This document shows, one piece after another, positions 46,731 through 55,978 of a stretch of DNA of 64,000 nt. Location: the NCBI GenBank assembly GCA_937132065.1, contig CAKZNT010000037.1, forward strand, positions 1 to 64,000, in the 5' to 3' direction. A model generated the notes under the pieces. It did not search any database and was not told where the DNA came from. It worked only from the letters and a program-made list of their open reading frames with translations. Position 1 is the first letter of the stretch, and every line of letters starts with the position of its first letter. The DNA comes from an uncultured Loktanella sp. (GTDB taxonomy: Bacteria > Pseudomonadota > Alphaproteobacteria > Rhodobacterales > Rhodobacteraceae). The position numbers and the translations under genes were made by a program.

Positions 46731-46753
46731 CCCCACCCAACATCACCGCATTG

Positions 46754-46788
46754 GCCGCCCCTAGCACACTGCTTCGGGCGGCTTTTTT
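46754..46788 (+). terminator. Terminator after the IalB-like gene
   Basis: GCCGCCC (46754-46760) pairs with GGGCGGC (46776-46782), followed by six T residues. Confidence 0.88.
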
Positions 46789-46831
46789 ATGCCCTAGAAA
46801 AAGATCCTATCGCGCCACTATTCGTCCATAA

Positions 46832-46854
46832 TTTGTTGCTAATACTGCAACAAA
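46832..46854. promoter_or_regulatory. 8-7-8 palindrome around a -10-like box before the sterol desaturase gene
   Basis: TTTGTTGC-TAATACT-GCAACAAA is a perfect inverted repeat whose centre is TAATAC, a good -10 box. It ends 22 bp before the ATG. Symmetric arms flanking the -10 suggest a repressor site. Confidence 0.5.
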
Positions 46855-46876
46855 GCAATGTGAAGTGGATCATTTG

Positions 46877-47857
46877 ATGGACATCCTGAACAGTATTACC
46901 GACGCCTTTTACCAGTATTTCTGGAACATGAATTCACGTCTTGCGGTGCTGTATTTGGCCGTAACTGTCGTCATTGCCTACGTGATCTGGCTGACGCGCG
47001 GTCGCCCGCAAACCTTTGTTAAATGGCTCCTGCCTGCATCGGTCTATCGTCATAAATCCAACTTGGTTGACCTTAAGATATTCCTTTTCAATGCGGTCCT
47101 TGCGCTGGTCGGGTTTTTCGCGGCCATCAGCTTTGCACCGATCATCGCGTCCACTTTGCTTACCTCGTTTGTGAACTTGTCGGGCGAGACCTATGTGCCG
47201 CATGAATTTTCGTGGGGCCGCAGTATCGTGGCCACAATCATTATGATCCTGACCTTGGATTTCTGTAAATACTGGGCGCATTACATTCACCACGAGCACC
47301 CTGCCCTTTGGCCGTTTCACGCGGTGCATCACTCCGCAGAGGTCATGACCCCGCTGACGGTTGCGCGCGTTCACCCGTTCTTTCGTGTGCTGCAAATTCT
47401 GATTGTTGCGGTCATCGTGGGCGCGGCTCAGGCTGTCATTTTGTTTGCGGTGATGGGGCAGATCGACCTTGTCACGATCGGCTCGGCGAATGCGGGCTAT
47501 GTCATCTTCAACATGCTGGGGTCCAACCTGCGCCATAGTCACATCTGGTTGTCATACGGACGCCGCATGGAGCACATCTTTATTTCGCCAGCGCAGCACC
47601 ATATCCATCACTCGTCCGATAAAAAGCACTTTAACAAGAACTACGGCGAGGTGTTTGCGTTCTGGGATTGGATGTTTGGCACACTCTATATTACCAGCGG
47701 CGAAGAGGATCTCACCTTTGGCATTGCAGACGCGGATGGCGTGCGCATCGAGCAACCACACCCGACCCTGTGGGCCGCGATCATCCATCCCTTCATCGAA
47801 AGCTTTGAGGCGATGCGTGCGCCCAAGCGCCCCAAGCCAGCCCCAAAGCCACAATGA
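46877..47857 (+). CDS. Sterol desaturase/fatty acid hydroxylase family protein
   Basis: A 326-aa inner-membrane di-iron oxygenase. Four membrane segments precede and surround the histidine clusters HYIHHEH, HAVHHS and HHIHHSSD, which bind the two irons. Family members hydroxylate or desaturate sterols, carotenoids or lipid acyl chains; the substrate here is unknown. I use ATG 46877; a GTG at 46865 in frame would add four residues. The stop overlaps the acyltransferase start by 4 nt, so the pair may modify the same envelope lipid. Confidence 0.9.
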   Translation: MDILNSITDAFYQYFWNMNSRLAVLYLAVTVVIAYVIWLTRGRPQTFVKWLLPASVYRHKSNLVDLKIFLFNAVLALVGFFAAISFAPIIASTLLTSFVNLSGETYVPHEFSWGRSIVATIIMILTLDFCKYWAHYIHHEHPALWPFHAVHHSAEVMTPLTVARVHPFFRVLQILIVAVIVGAAQAVILFAVMGQIDLVTIGSANAGYVIFNMLGSNLRHSHIWLSYGRRMEHIFISPAQHHIHHSSDKKHFNKNYGEVFAFWDWMFGTLYITSGEEDLTFGIADADGVRIEQPHPTLWAAIIHPFIESFEAMRAPKRPKPAPKPQ

Positions 47858-49032
47858 ACAAGGGGTTTTCACTCTGGCTTGATGTGCTGCGCGTTCTGGC
47901 GACCTTTGTGGTTGTCGTCTCGCACTTTGCCTATCAGCGGTTTTCGGGCGGCGGCTTGCAGTGGTTTCGTGACCTGAACTTTGGCAGTGACGCGGTCGTC
48001 GTTTTCTTTGTGGTGTCAGGCCTTGTGATCGCCTTTGCCGCCGAGCGGGACGGCACAGCGAACAAATACGCTTTCAACCGCCTAACGCGGCTTTGGTCTG
48101 TGGTGATCCCTGCGATTGTTCTGACGATGGTTCTTGATGGGGCGGGCTCTCGGCTTGACCCGACAGCCTATCCCGCAGGATATTATGCACCGCAAAGCTG
48201 GCTTGATATGATCCTGCGCGGCGGTAGTTTCTCGAACGAGTTTAGCAGCTTGGGTCGCCTGCGCCTTGGCACAAACGGGCCGCTTTGGTCGCTAAGCTAT
48301 GAGGCCGCCTATTACGCCCTGTTTGGGGTCGCGATGTTTATGACCGGCTTGCGGCGGATCGCATTGCTTGTCGCGCTCGTGGTCCTTGTTGGTCTGCCGA
48401 TCCTGCTCTTGATGCCCGCGTGGCTTATGGGTGTTGGCGCATGGCATGCGATCAAGACCGGGCAAGCGGCGGCGCTGTCGCGCACTGCGGCATGGGCGCT
48501 CGCGCTGGCTGGGCCACTTGGCTACGCGGGTTTGCTCGCGCTTGGTGCGCCAGATGCATTGCTGCACGCGTCATCTCAACTGCTGGGTGGCCTTAATATG
48601 AATGCCACTTTCGGGTTCTCGGACGAATTTGTCTGGAATGCCGTGCTTGGGATGTTCACCGTTTTGCATATCCTCGGCATGGCACGGCTCATGCAAGGGG
48701 TTCAAACCGACAGTGCGGCTATTCGCTGGTTTGCTGGCGCCAGCTTTTCGCTTTACGTGACCCATTACCCTGCACTGCATTTTTTCGATGCGCTCTTGCC
48801 GCAGATGACTGGCCGCGCGCTTGTTTTGCTTGTGGCGGCAATCATATCGGGCTTGGTTTTTGCTTCGCTATTTGAACGCCGGATCATCGGGTTCCGTCAG
48901 ACTTTGCGCAAAGCGATGACCGCGTTCAACCCGCCAAAGGCAAAGGCGTTGGATAATGCAACATCAACAACGGCATCCCTCGCGACATTAGGCACAACAT
49001 CAAGTGCACATTCGGGGTCGGGTTCTTCATAG
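47854..49032 (+). CDS. Acyltransferase family 3 (OafA/YrhL-type membrane protein)
   Basis: A 392-aa multi-pass inner-membrane acyltransferase. It opens LWLDVLRVLATFVVVVSHFA with the conserved Arg and His; GPLWSLSYEAAYYALFG is a further signature, and about ten hydrophobic helices follow. Such proteins O-acetylate surface glycans or lipids. The last about 45 residues (after residue 348) run over the 3' end of the opposite ketosynthase gene in a 136-nt overlap, and that tail is Ser/Thr/Ala-rich without structure. Confidence 0.88.
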   Translation: MNKGFSLWLDVLRVLATFVVVVSHFAYQRFSGGGLQWFRDLNFGSDAVVVFFVVSGLVIAFAAERDGTANKYAFNRLTRLWSVVIPAIVLTMVLDGAGSRLDPTAYPAGYYAPQSWLDMILRGGSFSNEFSSLGRLRLGTNGPLWSLSYEAAYYALFGVAMFMTGLRRIALLVALVVLVGLPILLLMPAWLMGVGAWHAIKTGQAAALSRTAAWALALAGPLGYAGLLALGAPDALLHASSQLLGGLNMNATFGFSDEFVWNAVLGMFTVLHILGMARLMQGVQTDSAAIRWFAGASFSLYVTHYPALHFFDALLPQMTGRALVLLVAAIISGLVFASLFERRIIGFRQTLRKAMTAFNPPKAKALDNATSTTASLATLGTTSSAHSGSGSS

Positions 49033-50108
49033 CCGATTGTCGGCGCAATCACGCCATCACGCAGCGCCATGATACACGCCAATAGCTCTACCGCGCCCGT
49101 GCCGCCAATCAGGTGACCATGCATTGATTTGGTCGACGAGATCATCAGCTTGTCCGCGTGCGCGCCAAAGACGTCAGCCACCGCGGCGCATTCCGTTTTG
49201 TCATTGGCTGCCGTGCCTGTGCCATGCGCATTGATATAGCCGACCTCGTCGCGGTCCAGCTTTGCGTCACGCAATGCCCCCGCGATGGCGCGCGCGGCCC
49301 CTTGTTTGGACGGCATAACAATATCGGACGCATCCGACGACATTGCGAACCCCGCGACCTCACATAGAATTTGCGCGCCGCGCGCCTTCGCATGCTCATA
49401 GTCTTCAAAGACGAAGATACCCGCACCCTCGCCCTGCACCATGCCGTTGCGGGTTGCAGAGAACGGGCGGCAGGCATCTTTTGACATCACCCGCAGGCCT
49501 TCCCAGGCTTTGATCCCGCCAAAGCAAAGCATGCTTTCGGACCCGCCTGTCACCATCACAGTCGCCATTCCAGAACGGACCATATTGAACGCTTGTCCCA
49601 TCGCGTGATTGCTCGATGCGCAGGCTGTGGCCACGGTAAACGACGGGCCGCGCAGGTTCCATTCCATCGAGACTTGCGAAACCGCCGCGCTATTCATCAG
49701 TTTGGGGACAATAAACGGGTGAACGCGGTTCTTGCCCTCTTCATAGACCACGCGGTAATTTTCGTCTTGGGTGTTCAATCCGCCGCCGGACGTGCCCAGA
49801 ATGACGCCCGCGTTGTCGGCGAGTGCGCCATTAAACGTCAGCCCTGACTGGCTTAGCGCCTCGCGCGCGGCCAGCAGTGTGAACTGGGTAAACCGATCAT
49901 AAAGTGCAATTTGCTGGCGGTTGAAATGCGCCTGTTCGTCATAGTTTTTGACCTGACCGCCGATCTGGATCGACAGGCGGTCGACATCGCGGATATCAAG
50001 CGGGCCGATCCCGCACTGTCCGTCTTTCATTGCCTGCATTGTCTGGTCGACAGAGTGCCCCAATGGATTAATCGTCCCTGCGCCGGTAATCACCACGCGG
50101 CGGGTCAT
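48897..50108 (-). CDS. Beta-ketoacyl-ACP synthase (FabF/KAS II type), lpxD-linked
   Basis: Condensing enzyme of 403 aa (MTRRVVITGAGTINPLGHS). The Cys-His-His triad is complete: Cys163 in TVATACASSNHAMG, His in NAHGTGTAANDKTE, and His in STKSMHGHLIGGTGAVE. It begins one base after the stop of a dedicated ACP gene and lies downstream of lpxD, not in a general fatty-acid operon. The context suggests a specialised acyl chain for lipid A or another envelope lipid, which is inference. I start at ATG 50108. Confidence 0.93.
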   Translation of the reverse strand: MTRRVVITGAGTINPLGHSVDQTMQAMKDGQCGIGPLDIRDVDRLSIQIGGQVKNYDEQAHFNRQQIALYDRFTQFTLLAAREALSQSGLTFNGALADNAGVILGTSGGGLNTQDENYRVVYEEGKNRVHPFIVPKLMNSAAVSQVSMEWNLRGPSFTVATACASSNHAMGQAFNMVRSGMATVMVTGGSESMLCFGGIKAWEGLRVMSKDACRPFSATRNGMVQGEGAGIFVFEDYEHAKARGAQILCEVAGFAMSSDASDIVMPSKQGAARAIAGALRDAKLDRDEVGYINAHGTGTAANDKTECAAVADVFGAHADKLMISSTKSMHGHLIGGTGAVELLACIMALRDGVIAPTIGYEEPDPECALDVVPNVARDAVVDVALSNAFAFGGLNAVIALRKV

Positions 50109-50109
50109 A

Positions 50110-50367
50110 TCAGGCTTGTTCCGCTTTGAGGGCGTCAACTGCGGCGATGATCGACCCCACAGTCGAGATATCAAAGTCGCTCTGCTTTGGATCGTTTGCG
50201 TTGAATGGCACGGTGATATCAAAGGCCTCTTCGATCGCGAAAATGCTTTCGACCAGCGACATGCTATCAATGCCCAAGTCTTCTAGCGAGTTGTCCAGAC
50301 CGACATCACTAGGCGCAAGCAGCGCCTGTTCAGCAAGGATCGCGATGATTTTGTCTTGAGTGCTCAT
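50110..50367 (-). CDS. Acyl carrier protein, dedicated copy
   Basis: An acidic 85-aa four-helix carrier. The phosphopantetheine site is Ser35 in DLGIDSMSLVESIFAIEEAF. It differs from housekeeping AcpP in the stretch around NANDPKQSDFDISTVGSI and is shorter than AcpXL of rhizobia (about 92 aa). It lies between lpxD (31-bp gap) and the ketosynthase (1-bp gap), so it probably serves that enzyme. Confidence 0.93.
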   Translation of the reverse strand: MSTQDKIIAILAEQALLAPSDVGLDNSLEDLGIDSMSLVESIFAIEEAFDITVPFNANDPKQSDFDISTVGSIIAAVDALKAEQA

Positions 50368-50398
50368 TAAATCTGTCCCGTGTTCATAGGTTGCTGAT

Positions 50399-51472
50399 TT
50401 AGTTACTTTGCAAGTCTTTTGAAACAGGCTTGTGACGCAAGCCCGCCTGACGCAAGTGGCGCTCGCGGGCGCGGTAGGTCAGCATCGGTTGCGCAGGATA
50501 TCCCATCATGAAGCTGCCGTCAGGTACATCAGACAAGACAATCGCCGCGCCGCCAATGACGCAATCGGTTCCGACCTTCAGGTTGTCGCCCACGCCTGAC
50601 TTTCCGCCAAGAACGGTGCGGTCCCCGATCACAGCGGACCCAGCAACGGCAGTCTGCGCGCAGAGCAGACAATGCGCGCCCACAACGACATTGTGACCAA
50701 CCTGCACAAGGTTATCGATCTTTGTGCCATTGCCGATACGGGTTGCGCGGATCGTGCCTGCGTCAATCGTGCTATTGGCCCCGACCTCGACATCATCACC
50801 AATCTGGACGCCGCCCAATGAATGTATGCGGTGTTGAACAGGATCGGCTGGCGCTTCAAACGGCACCTTGCCGAGCGTCTTGCGCCCGATTTCGACATTT
50901 GACGGTGTGGCTGTCACAAACGAGAACCCGTCACCACCGATGACAACATTCGGCTGGATGATTGCGCGCGCGCCAACACGCACCCCGCCCATCAGGCGCG
51001 CACCTGCGTGGATGTGCGACGCTTGCCCGACAACTACGCCCGCGCCAATCGTGACGTGCTCTGCAATGCGGCTGCGATTGCCGATCACAGCGCCCGCGCC
51101 AATAATTGCGAAATGGCCGATAGAAACATCCTTGCCGATGTTGGCAGTCGGATCGACAATGGCATGCACGCTAACGCCGAGCGGCGGCTCTACGCGGTCC
51201 ATCATCTGCGTCAGGCCTGCCATTGCAAGGCGCGCACGGGGCGCTTCGATTGCGGCATCTAGGCCAAGTGCGCGCCAGTCTGCCCCGGCCCAGACCACGG
51301 CAGCGCGGGCCTTCCCTTGCAGCAGCGCATCGCCATAGGCAGGCGACATTGCAAGCGCGAGGTCGTCAGGGCCAGCCCCCGCAGGCTCTGACAACCCTGT
51401 CACCAACAGATCAACGGCGCCAAAGGCCTTCGCCCCCAGCGCCGTTGCAATATCCTGAACAGTCTTTGCCAT
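50399..51472 (-). CDS. lpxD: UDP-3-O-acylglucosamine N-acyltransferase
   Basis: Third lipid A enzyme; transfers a 3-hydroxyacyl chain from ACP to the 2-amino group. The 357 aa comprise an N-terminal uridine-binding domain (about residues 1-100), a left-handed beta-helix of hexapeptide repeats (about 105-320) with the catalytic-His segment DNLVQVGHNVVVGAH, and a C-terminal helix. It is separated from the lpxA-lpxI-lpxB block by 30 kb and leads the ACP-ketosynthase unit. Confidence 0.95.
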   Translation of the reverse strand: MAKTVQDIATALGAKAFGAVDLLVTGLSEPAGAGPDDLALAMSPAYGDALLQGKARAAVVWAGADWRALGLDAAIEAPRARLAMAGLTQMMDRVEPPLGVSVHAIVDPTANIGKDVSIGHFAIIGAGAVIGNRSRIAEHVTIGAGVVVGQASHIHAGARLMGGVRVGARAIIQPNVVIGGDGFSFVTATPSNVEIGRKTLGKVPFEAPADPVQHRIHSLGGVQIGDDVEVGANSTIDAGTIRATRIGNGTKIDNLVQVGHNVVVGAHCLLCAQTAVAGSAVIGDRTVLGGKSGVGDNLKVGTDCVIGGAAIVLSDVPDGSFMMGYPAQPMLTYRARERHLRQAGLRHKPVSKDLQSN

Positions 51473-51504
51473 TCGTCGTGATCCCTCAAATGATAGGGAT
51501 AGAC

Positions 51505-53103
51505 TTAGCCTTGAACGGCACGGACTGCTACCCCTTGGCGCGCAAGTGCATTCCAGATCCTTGCGTCACGTCCATAAATGTCGCGGCGGAACTGCAAGCT
51601 CCCTGTCACATTCGTAAAGGCCGTGCGGTAAACGATGTGCACTGGCACAGGCGCGTCAAGATTGACGCGGGCCTCAGCACCCGTGTTCAGACGCGATTTG
51701 AAGAAGCCCTCCGGATCGGACGTTTGCTTTGCGAGCAACGCATAGGCAAAATCGAACGGGTCGTTCAGGCGGATACACCCGTGGCTGAATGCACGGACTT
51801 CACGGCCAAACAGGCTTTTGGACGGCGTGTCGTGCAGGTAGATGTTGTATTTGTTAGGAAAGATGAACTTCACCAAACCAAGCGCATTGCCCTCTGATGG
51901 CCCTTGGCGCATCGAGTAAGGGAATGTTTTGGCGGTATATTGGTCAAAGTTCACTGACCCACGGCTCACAATACGCCCACGGCTATCTGTGACGTCAAGC
52001 TGACGCACAGCGTTCGGATTGGCCTGCAACATCGGCAAGTATTCTTTGGTCACAATCGAGCGCGGCACATACCAGCTCGGGTTGATAACCATGAATTCCA
52101 TGACGTCGGAAAACTCTGGCGATTGACGGTCTGCGGCGCCTGCCCCGATGACGGAGCGGGTCGAGAATGTCACACGGTCATTGTCAACAATTGCTGCGGT
52201 AAAGTCGGTCAGGTTCACCCAGATATGGCGTTGCCCGCGTGGGCGGTTGATCCAGCGCTCGCGCTCCATCGCAACGATGACCGCCTGCAAACGCGCAGCC
52301 ATAGGAACGTTGATTTCACGCAATGTGCCCTGCCCGACGTTGCCGTCAACAGTGATGCCATGTGATTGCTGGAAGCGCTGGACAGCGGCTTGAATGGAAG
52401 CGTCATACGTCTGTGTCGCGGTCATCTCGAGGAAGCCCATCGCCATCAAACGGTTACGCAGTTTCACAACGTTCTGACCAGTTGCACCAAAGGCCAAGGA
52501 GCCACCAGAAACGGTTGGCCCCCAACCACCAGCACCAAGCATGCGCTCAAGGCGCAGCTTTTCACGCATCAAGCGCGTGTATTCTGGCGAGCTTGGCGGC
52601 AACGAGCGCAAGAAACCGGCAGGGTTCGACTGTGCAAATGCCTGTAGATTTCCCAAACGCGAACGGTAAGGGATTTCGCGCTTTACCGCGTCGACGACCG
52701 AGCTTGGTGTCAGAACACCCGTCTGGATGTCACGCGCATACTGCATGAACAAGCGGCTCAACTCGACTTCCATCGTGCCTTTTTCAGCAGGCGTAGACGC
52801 CGCGCGCATCTTGGCCATCAGTGCATCCGCATCGTAACGGGCTGCTGGCAAACCGTGCATTGGTGCATCAGCGAAAGCCGACATCAAAGCATTGCGACGG
52901 CGCTGGTCGCCTGCCCCGCTCCAGATTCCCTGGAAGTCGCGGCCACGATAAAACGCGGCCAATTCCTCGTCACGAGATGCCGCATCCGCGACAGCCTGAC
53001 GAAAAGCGGTTGATTGCGCATGCGCTGCCGTTGCCGTCATCGACAGCAATAGGCCAACAATCATCAAAAGACGCACGAAGTGCGCGTGTAAAACTTTAAA
53101 CAT
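51505..53103 (-). CDS. L,D-transpeptidase (YkuD family, YcbB-like)
   Basis: A 532-aa periplasmic enzyme that makes 3-3 peptidoglycan cross-links or related bonds. Signal peptide (about residues 1-30, ending TAAHAQ); a helical N-terminal region (35-200); a peptidoglycan-binding repeat (about 205-265, VVKLRNRLMAMGFLEMTATQ); then the YkuD domain with the catalytic Cys in RAFSHGCIRLNDPFDFA (about residue 425). GGGGGA precedes the ATG. It is divergent from the DUF882 gene and ends 32 bp before lpxD. Confidence 0.93.
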   Translation of the reverse strand: MFKVLHAHFVRLLMIVGLLLSMTATAAHAQSTAFRQAVADAASRDEELAAFYRGRDFQGIWSGAGDQRRRNALMSAFADAPMHGLPAARYDADALMAKMRAASTPAEKGTMEVELSRLFMQYARDIQTGVLTPSSVVDAVKREIPYRSRLGNLQAFAQSNPAGFLRSLPPSSPEYTRLMREKLRLERMLGAGGWGPTVSGGSLAFGATGQNVVKLRNRLMAMGFLEMTATQTYDASIQAAVQRFQQSHGITVDGNVGQGTLREINVPMAARLQAVIVAMERERWINRPRGQRHIWVNLTDFTAAIVDNDRVTFSTRSVIGAGAADRQSPEFSDVMEFMVINPSWYVPRSIVTKEYLPMLQANPNAVRQLDVTDSRGRIVSRGSVNFDQYTAKTFPYSMRQGPSEGNALGLVKFIFPNKYNIYLHDTPSKSLFGREVRAFSHGCIRLNDPFDFAYALLAKQTSDPEGFFKSRLNTGAEARVNLDAPVPVHIVYRTAFTNVTGSLQFRRDIYGRDARIWNALARQGVAVRAVQG

Positions 53104-53333
53104 AAATCCCCCAACAGAACATTTTTGCGGGAATTAGTGCAGATTCCCAGCGTCCTAGCCAGTATCGGTAACCCTGCGACCTCTTGTCCATTCACAAACA
53201 GGCAAAGCAGCACAATGTGTCAAAATTGTTGCCCCAGCGCACTGGTTGCCTCGGGTGCGTGTAAAATTATCGACAATTTGCGCAAATTCTCGCCGATTTC
53301 CCCCTTGTTAACCATGACCCGCGTAAACAGGGG

Positions 53334-53361
53334 TTGGTTGGCGAATCGACTTGTGTAATAA
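53334..53361 (+). promoter_or_regulatory. Candidate promoter of the DUF882 gene; remainder of the 337-bp gap empty
   Basis: TTGGTT (53334-53339) and TAATAA (53356-53361) with a 16-bp spacer lie about 80 bp upstream of the chosen start. I see no gene or strong repeat in the rest of 53104-53440, which must also hold the promoter of the divergent L,D-transpeptidase. Confidence 0.4.
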
Positions 53362-53440
53362 AGCCCACACATCTGGGGATGAGATGAAAAACTTCGCGGT
53401 AGCGCGATTAAATATTGAGCGACGGGACAGGCGCATAAAT

Positions 53441-54010
53441 ATGACGAAACTCAACTCAACGGGCTTGACCCGGCGTGGCCTCTTGGGCGCGTTCGCAGCA
53501 ACAGCGATTACAGCAGCACCAACCTTTTCAAACGCCGCAGGCTTCTTGCGCGGTGGTGGTGATGTGCGGCGCATTTCAATGTATTCGGGCCGCACTGGTG
53601 AACGCCTCGACACAATCTATTGGATCGAGGGCAAGTATATCGGTGAGGCCATTCGCGAGATTAACCTGTTTATGCGCGACTGGCGCAATGGTCAGGCGAT
53701 CCAGATTGATACACGCACAATCGACATTATGGCAGCCTCCCACAATCTGATGGATGCAAGCGAACCCTATATGCTGCTATCTGGATATCGGTCCCCCGAG
53801 ACGAACGCGATGTTGCGCAGCCGCTCTTCTGGCGTTGCCAAGAATTCGCTGCACATGCGCGGGCAAGCGGCCGATCTACGCCTTGATAGCCGCTCGACGG
53901 CGCAAATGTCGCGCGCCGCTCAGTCCTGTGCCGCAGGTGGCGTAGGCCGTTACCGCGGGTCCAACTTTGTCCACATGGATTGCGGTCCCGTGCGCGCCTG
54001 GAGCGGCTAA
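53441..54010 (+). CDS. DUF882 / peptidase M15-like (YcbK type) periplasmic protein
   Basis: A 189-aa putative zinc peptidase of the D-Ala-D-Ala carboxypeptidase fold. A Tat signal (LTRRGLLGAFAATAITAAPT) opens it. The metal site residues are visible: SGYRSPETNAML, His and Asp in NSLHMRGQAADLRL, and His in FVHMDCGPVR. I use ATG 53441; ATG 53384 is in frame with a GGGG upstream and would give a longer n-region. Its pairing with the divergent L,D-transpeptidase fits a role in peptidoglycan editing. Confidence 0.88.
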   Translation: MTKLNSTGLTRRGLLGAFAATAITAAPTFSNAAGFLRGGGDVRRISMYSGRTGERLDTIYWIEGKYIGEAIREINLFMRDWRNGQAIQIDTRTIDIMAASHNLMDASEPYMLLSGYRSPETNAMLRSRSSGVAKNSLHMRGQAADLRLDSRSTAQMSRAAQSCAAGGVGRYRGSNFVHMDCGPVRAWSG

Positions 54011-54036
54011 ACCGCGACCACACCAATAGAATTTGC

Positions 54037-54067
54037 AAAACCCTTGGTATGATGCCGAGGGTTTTTT
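54037..54067 (+). terminator. Terminator after the DUF882 gene
   Basis: AAAACCCTTGG and CCGAGGGTTTT form an 11-bp stem with a 7-nt loop, followed by T residues. Confidence 0.9.
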
Positions 54068-54106
54068 GCATTTATAGAGCGACGTGAAAGCAAATATCAG
54101 GAGAAA

Positions 54107-54183
54107 TGGTGCACCCAGCAGGATTCGAACCTGCGACCTCTGCCTTCGGAGGGCAGCGCTCTATCCAGCTGAGCTATGGGTGC
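54107..54183 (-). tRNA. tRNA-Arg (anticodon CCG)
   Basis: On the minus strand a full cloverleaf of 77 nt with encoded CCA. The acceptor GCACCCA pairs with TGGGTGC, the D-loop has AGCTGGATAGAGC, the anticodon stem CTGCC/GGCAG encloses loop CTCCGAA (anticodon CCG, reading CGG), and the T-loop is GTTCGAATC. It lies between the DUF882 terminator and the 3' end of sufS. No attachment-site duplication or integrase is near it. Confidence 0.96.
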
Positions 54184-54236
54184 AACTTGTGGGTTTCTAT
54201 AACCATGCAGGCAGCGGGCCGCAACGCCCAAACGGC

Positions 54237-55457
54237 CTATCCGAAAAGATCTTGGCACAACGCAAGCGCCTCGACCAAAGCATCGACTTCAGCGCGCGTG
54301 TTATACATGGCAAATGAGGCGCGGCATGTGGCCCCGACACCAATGTGCTCCATCAATGGCATCGCGCAATGGGTCCCTGCCCGCACGGCCACGCCCTTTT
54401 TGTCCAGCACTGTCGAAATGTCATGCGCGTGGGCCGCCCCTGCCATCGTAAAGCTAAAGATCGCCCCCTTGGTCGCAGACTGCCCCTGCACATTCAGCCA
54501 GTTCAACCCATCGAGCTGCGCACGTGCGTAGGCGCAAATGTCCTTTTCGTGGGCGGCAATCGCATCCATGCCGATCCCCATCATATAGTCGATCGCAACG
54601 CCAAGGCCGATCGTCTGCACGATCCCCGGAGTGCCCGCCTCGAATTTCATGGGCGCGCTATTATATGTCACCGCATCACGGCTGACCTCGCGGATCATAT
54701 CCCCGCCACCCAAGAACGGGCGCATCTCGGCCATCCGCTCTGGCGTCACGTAAATCGCGCCCGAGCCAGTGGGGCCGTATAGCTTGTGCCCCGTTATGGC
54801 GTAGAAATCTGCGCCAATGTCTTGCACATCAACGGGCATGTGAACCGCCGCTTGGCTCCCGTCGACCAAGACAGGCACGCCCTTAGCGTGTGCGCCCGCG
54901 CAGATCGCTTTCACGTCGACGACTGTGCCCAGCACGTTTGACATATGTGTGACAGCCACCAGTTTGGTTTTCGGGCCAATAGCAGCAATCACCGCCGCTG
55001 GATCAAGGTCACCGTTGGCATCCACATCAACCCACTTGATCACAACGCCCATCCGCTCGCGCAGGAAGTGCCAAGGCACAATATTGGCGTGGTGCTCCAT
55101 AATCGACAGCACAATCTCGTCGCCCGCCTGCAAGTGCTGCGCAGCCCAAGCATAGGACACCATGTTAATGGCTTCGGTCGTGCCCGAGTTCAGGATGATG
55201 TGGTCTTCTGACGGCGCATTGATAAAGCGGGCAATTTTCGCGCGCACGCCTTCATATTTCTCGGTCGCGATTGTCGATAGGGTGTGTAACCCACGGTGAA
55301 CATTGGCATATTCGTCGCGGTAGGCAGTGGTAATTGCATCAATCACCACCTGCGGTTTCTGCGCTGAAGCGCCATTATCAAGATAAACCAGCGGCTTGCC
55401 ATTTACCTCACGTCCAAGAATTGGAAAGTCGGATCTGATCTTTTGAACGTCATACAT
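54237..55457 (-). CDS. sufS: SufS-type cysteine desulfurase
   Basis: PLP enzyme that takes sulfur from cysteine for Fe-S clusters. The 406 aa start [33 protein letters not shown], the PLP lysine in [14 protein letters not shown], and the catalytic Cys in [15 protein letters not shown] are all present. ATG 55457 is chosen; ATG 55472, five codons earlier, is possible. It ends the suf operon here. No SufE or SufU partner is seen next to it. Confidence 0.95.
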   Translation of the reverse strand: MYDVQKIRSDFPILGREVNGKPLVYLDNGASAQKPQVVIDAITTAYRDEYANVHRGLHTLSTIATEKYEGVRAKIARFINAPSEDHIILNSGTTEAINMVSYAWAAQHLQAGDEIVLSIMEHHANIVPWHFLRERMGVVIKWVDVDANGDLDPAAVIAAIGPKTKLVAVTHMSNVLGTVVDVKAICAGAHAKGVPVLVDGSQAAVHMPVDVQDIGADFYAITGHKLYGPTGSGAIYVTPERMAEMRPFLGGGDMIREVSRDAVTYNSAPMKFEAGTPGIVQTIGLGVAIDYMMGIGMDAIAAHEKDICAYARAQLDGLNWLNVQGQSATKGAIFSFTMAGAAHAHDISTVLDKKGVAVRAGTHCAMPLMEHIGVGATCRASFAMYNTRAEVDALVEALALCQDLFG

Positions 55458-55480
55458 GGCTCGATCTTTCATCGTTAACG

Positions 55481-55978
55481 CTATTTCTCGGCTTCGCGCA
55501 GGGTCAGCATCCAGATGATCGCGAACGCACCCAGCCAGAAAACCCCGACAAGCTGCGTGCCAGCAGTGTTGCCTAGAAATCCGGCCATCATCCCGTAAAG
55601 CAAGGCCGCAGGCGTTGTTGCAAGCAGCGACCAGAACAGCGCCAGACGCGCGGTATACCAACTGCCCTGCCCGCCGACCAACTTGGCAACGACATGCGAC
55701 ACCGCCCCGATTGCATAAAACATTAGCGGCCACACCATGAGCCAGCCAAGGAATTCATAGGCAATCAGCTGCGACAGCTCGGGCACATCCGCGCCCGCCG
55801 CAAGGTCAAACCCCGCCGCAATTCGCGACAGACGCGGCCACTGCGCGATAAAGATCACGATGCAGGCAATCATCAGGAATGCCAGCGCGCGATCTTCACG
55901 CTGCCCTTGCGAGAGCAGCTCGCGCATCACAACGCGCGGGGCGCGCCATGTCCGCATCATATCATTGGTGACTGACAT
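55481..55978 (-). CDS. YIP1-family membrane protein in the suf operon
   Basis: A 165-aa inner-membrane protein with about four hydrophobic helices (residues 33-50, 75-100, 108-130, 138-158), matching the YIP1 domain pattern. The ATG overlaps the sufD stop by one base, so it is co-translated with the Fe-S assembly genes. No link between YIP1 proteins and Fe-S assembly is established as far as I know. Confidence 0.82.
   Translation of the reverse strand: MSVTNDMMRTWRAPRVVMRELLSQGQREDRALAFLMIACIVIFIAQWPRLSRIAAGFDLAAGADVPELSQLIAYEFLGWLMVWPLMFYAIGAVSHVVAKLVGGQGSWYTARLALFWSLLATTPAALLYGMMAGFLGNTAGTQLVGVFWLGAFAIIWMLTLREAEK

Noticed and set aside
54107-54183. tRNA-Arg as a possible integration site
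   Set aside because: No integrase, no direct repeat of the tRNA 3' end and no accessory genes on either side.
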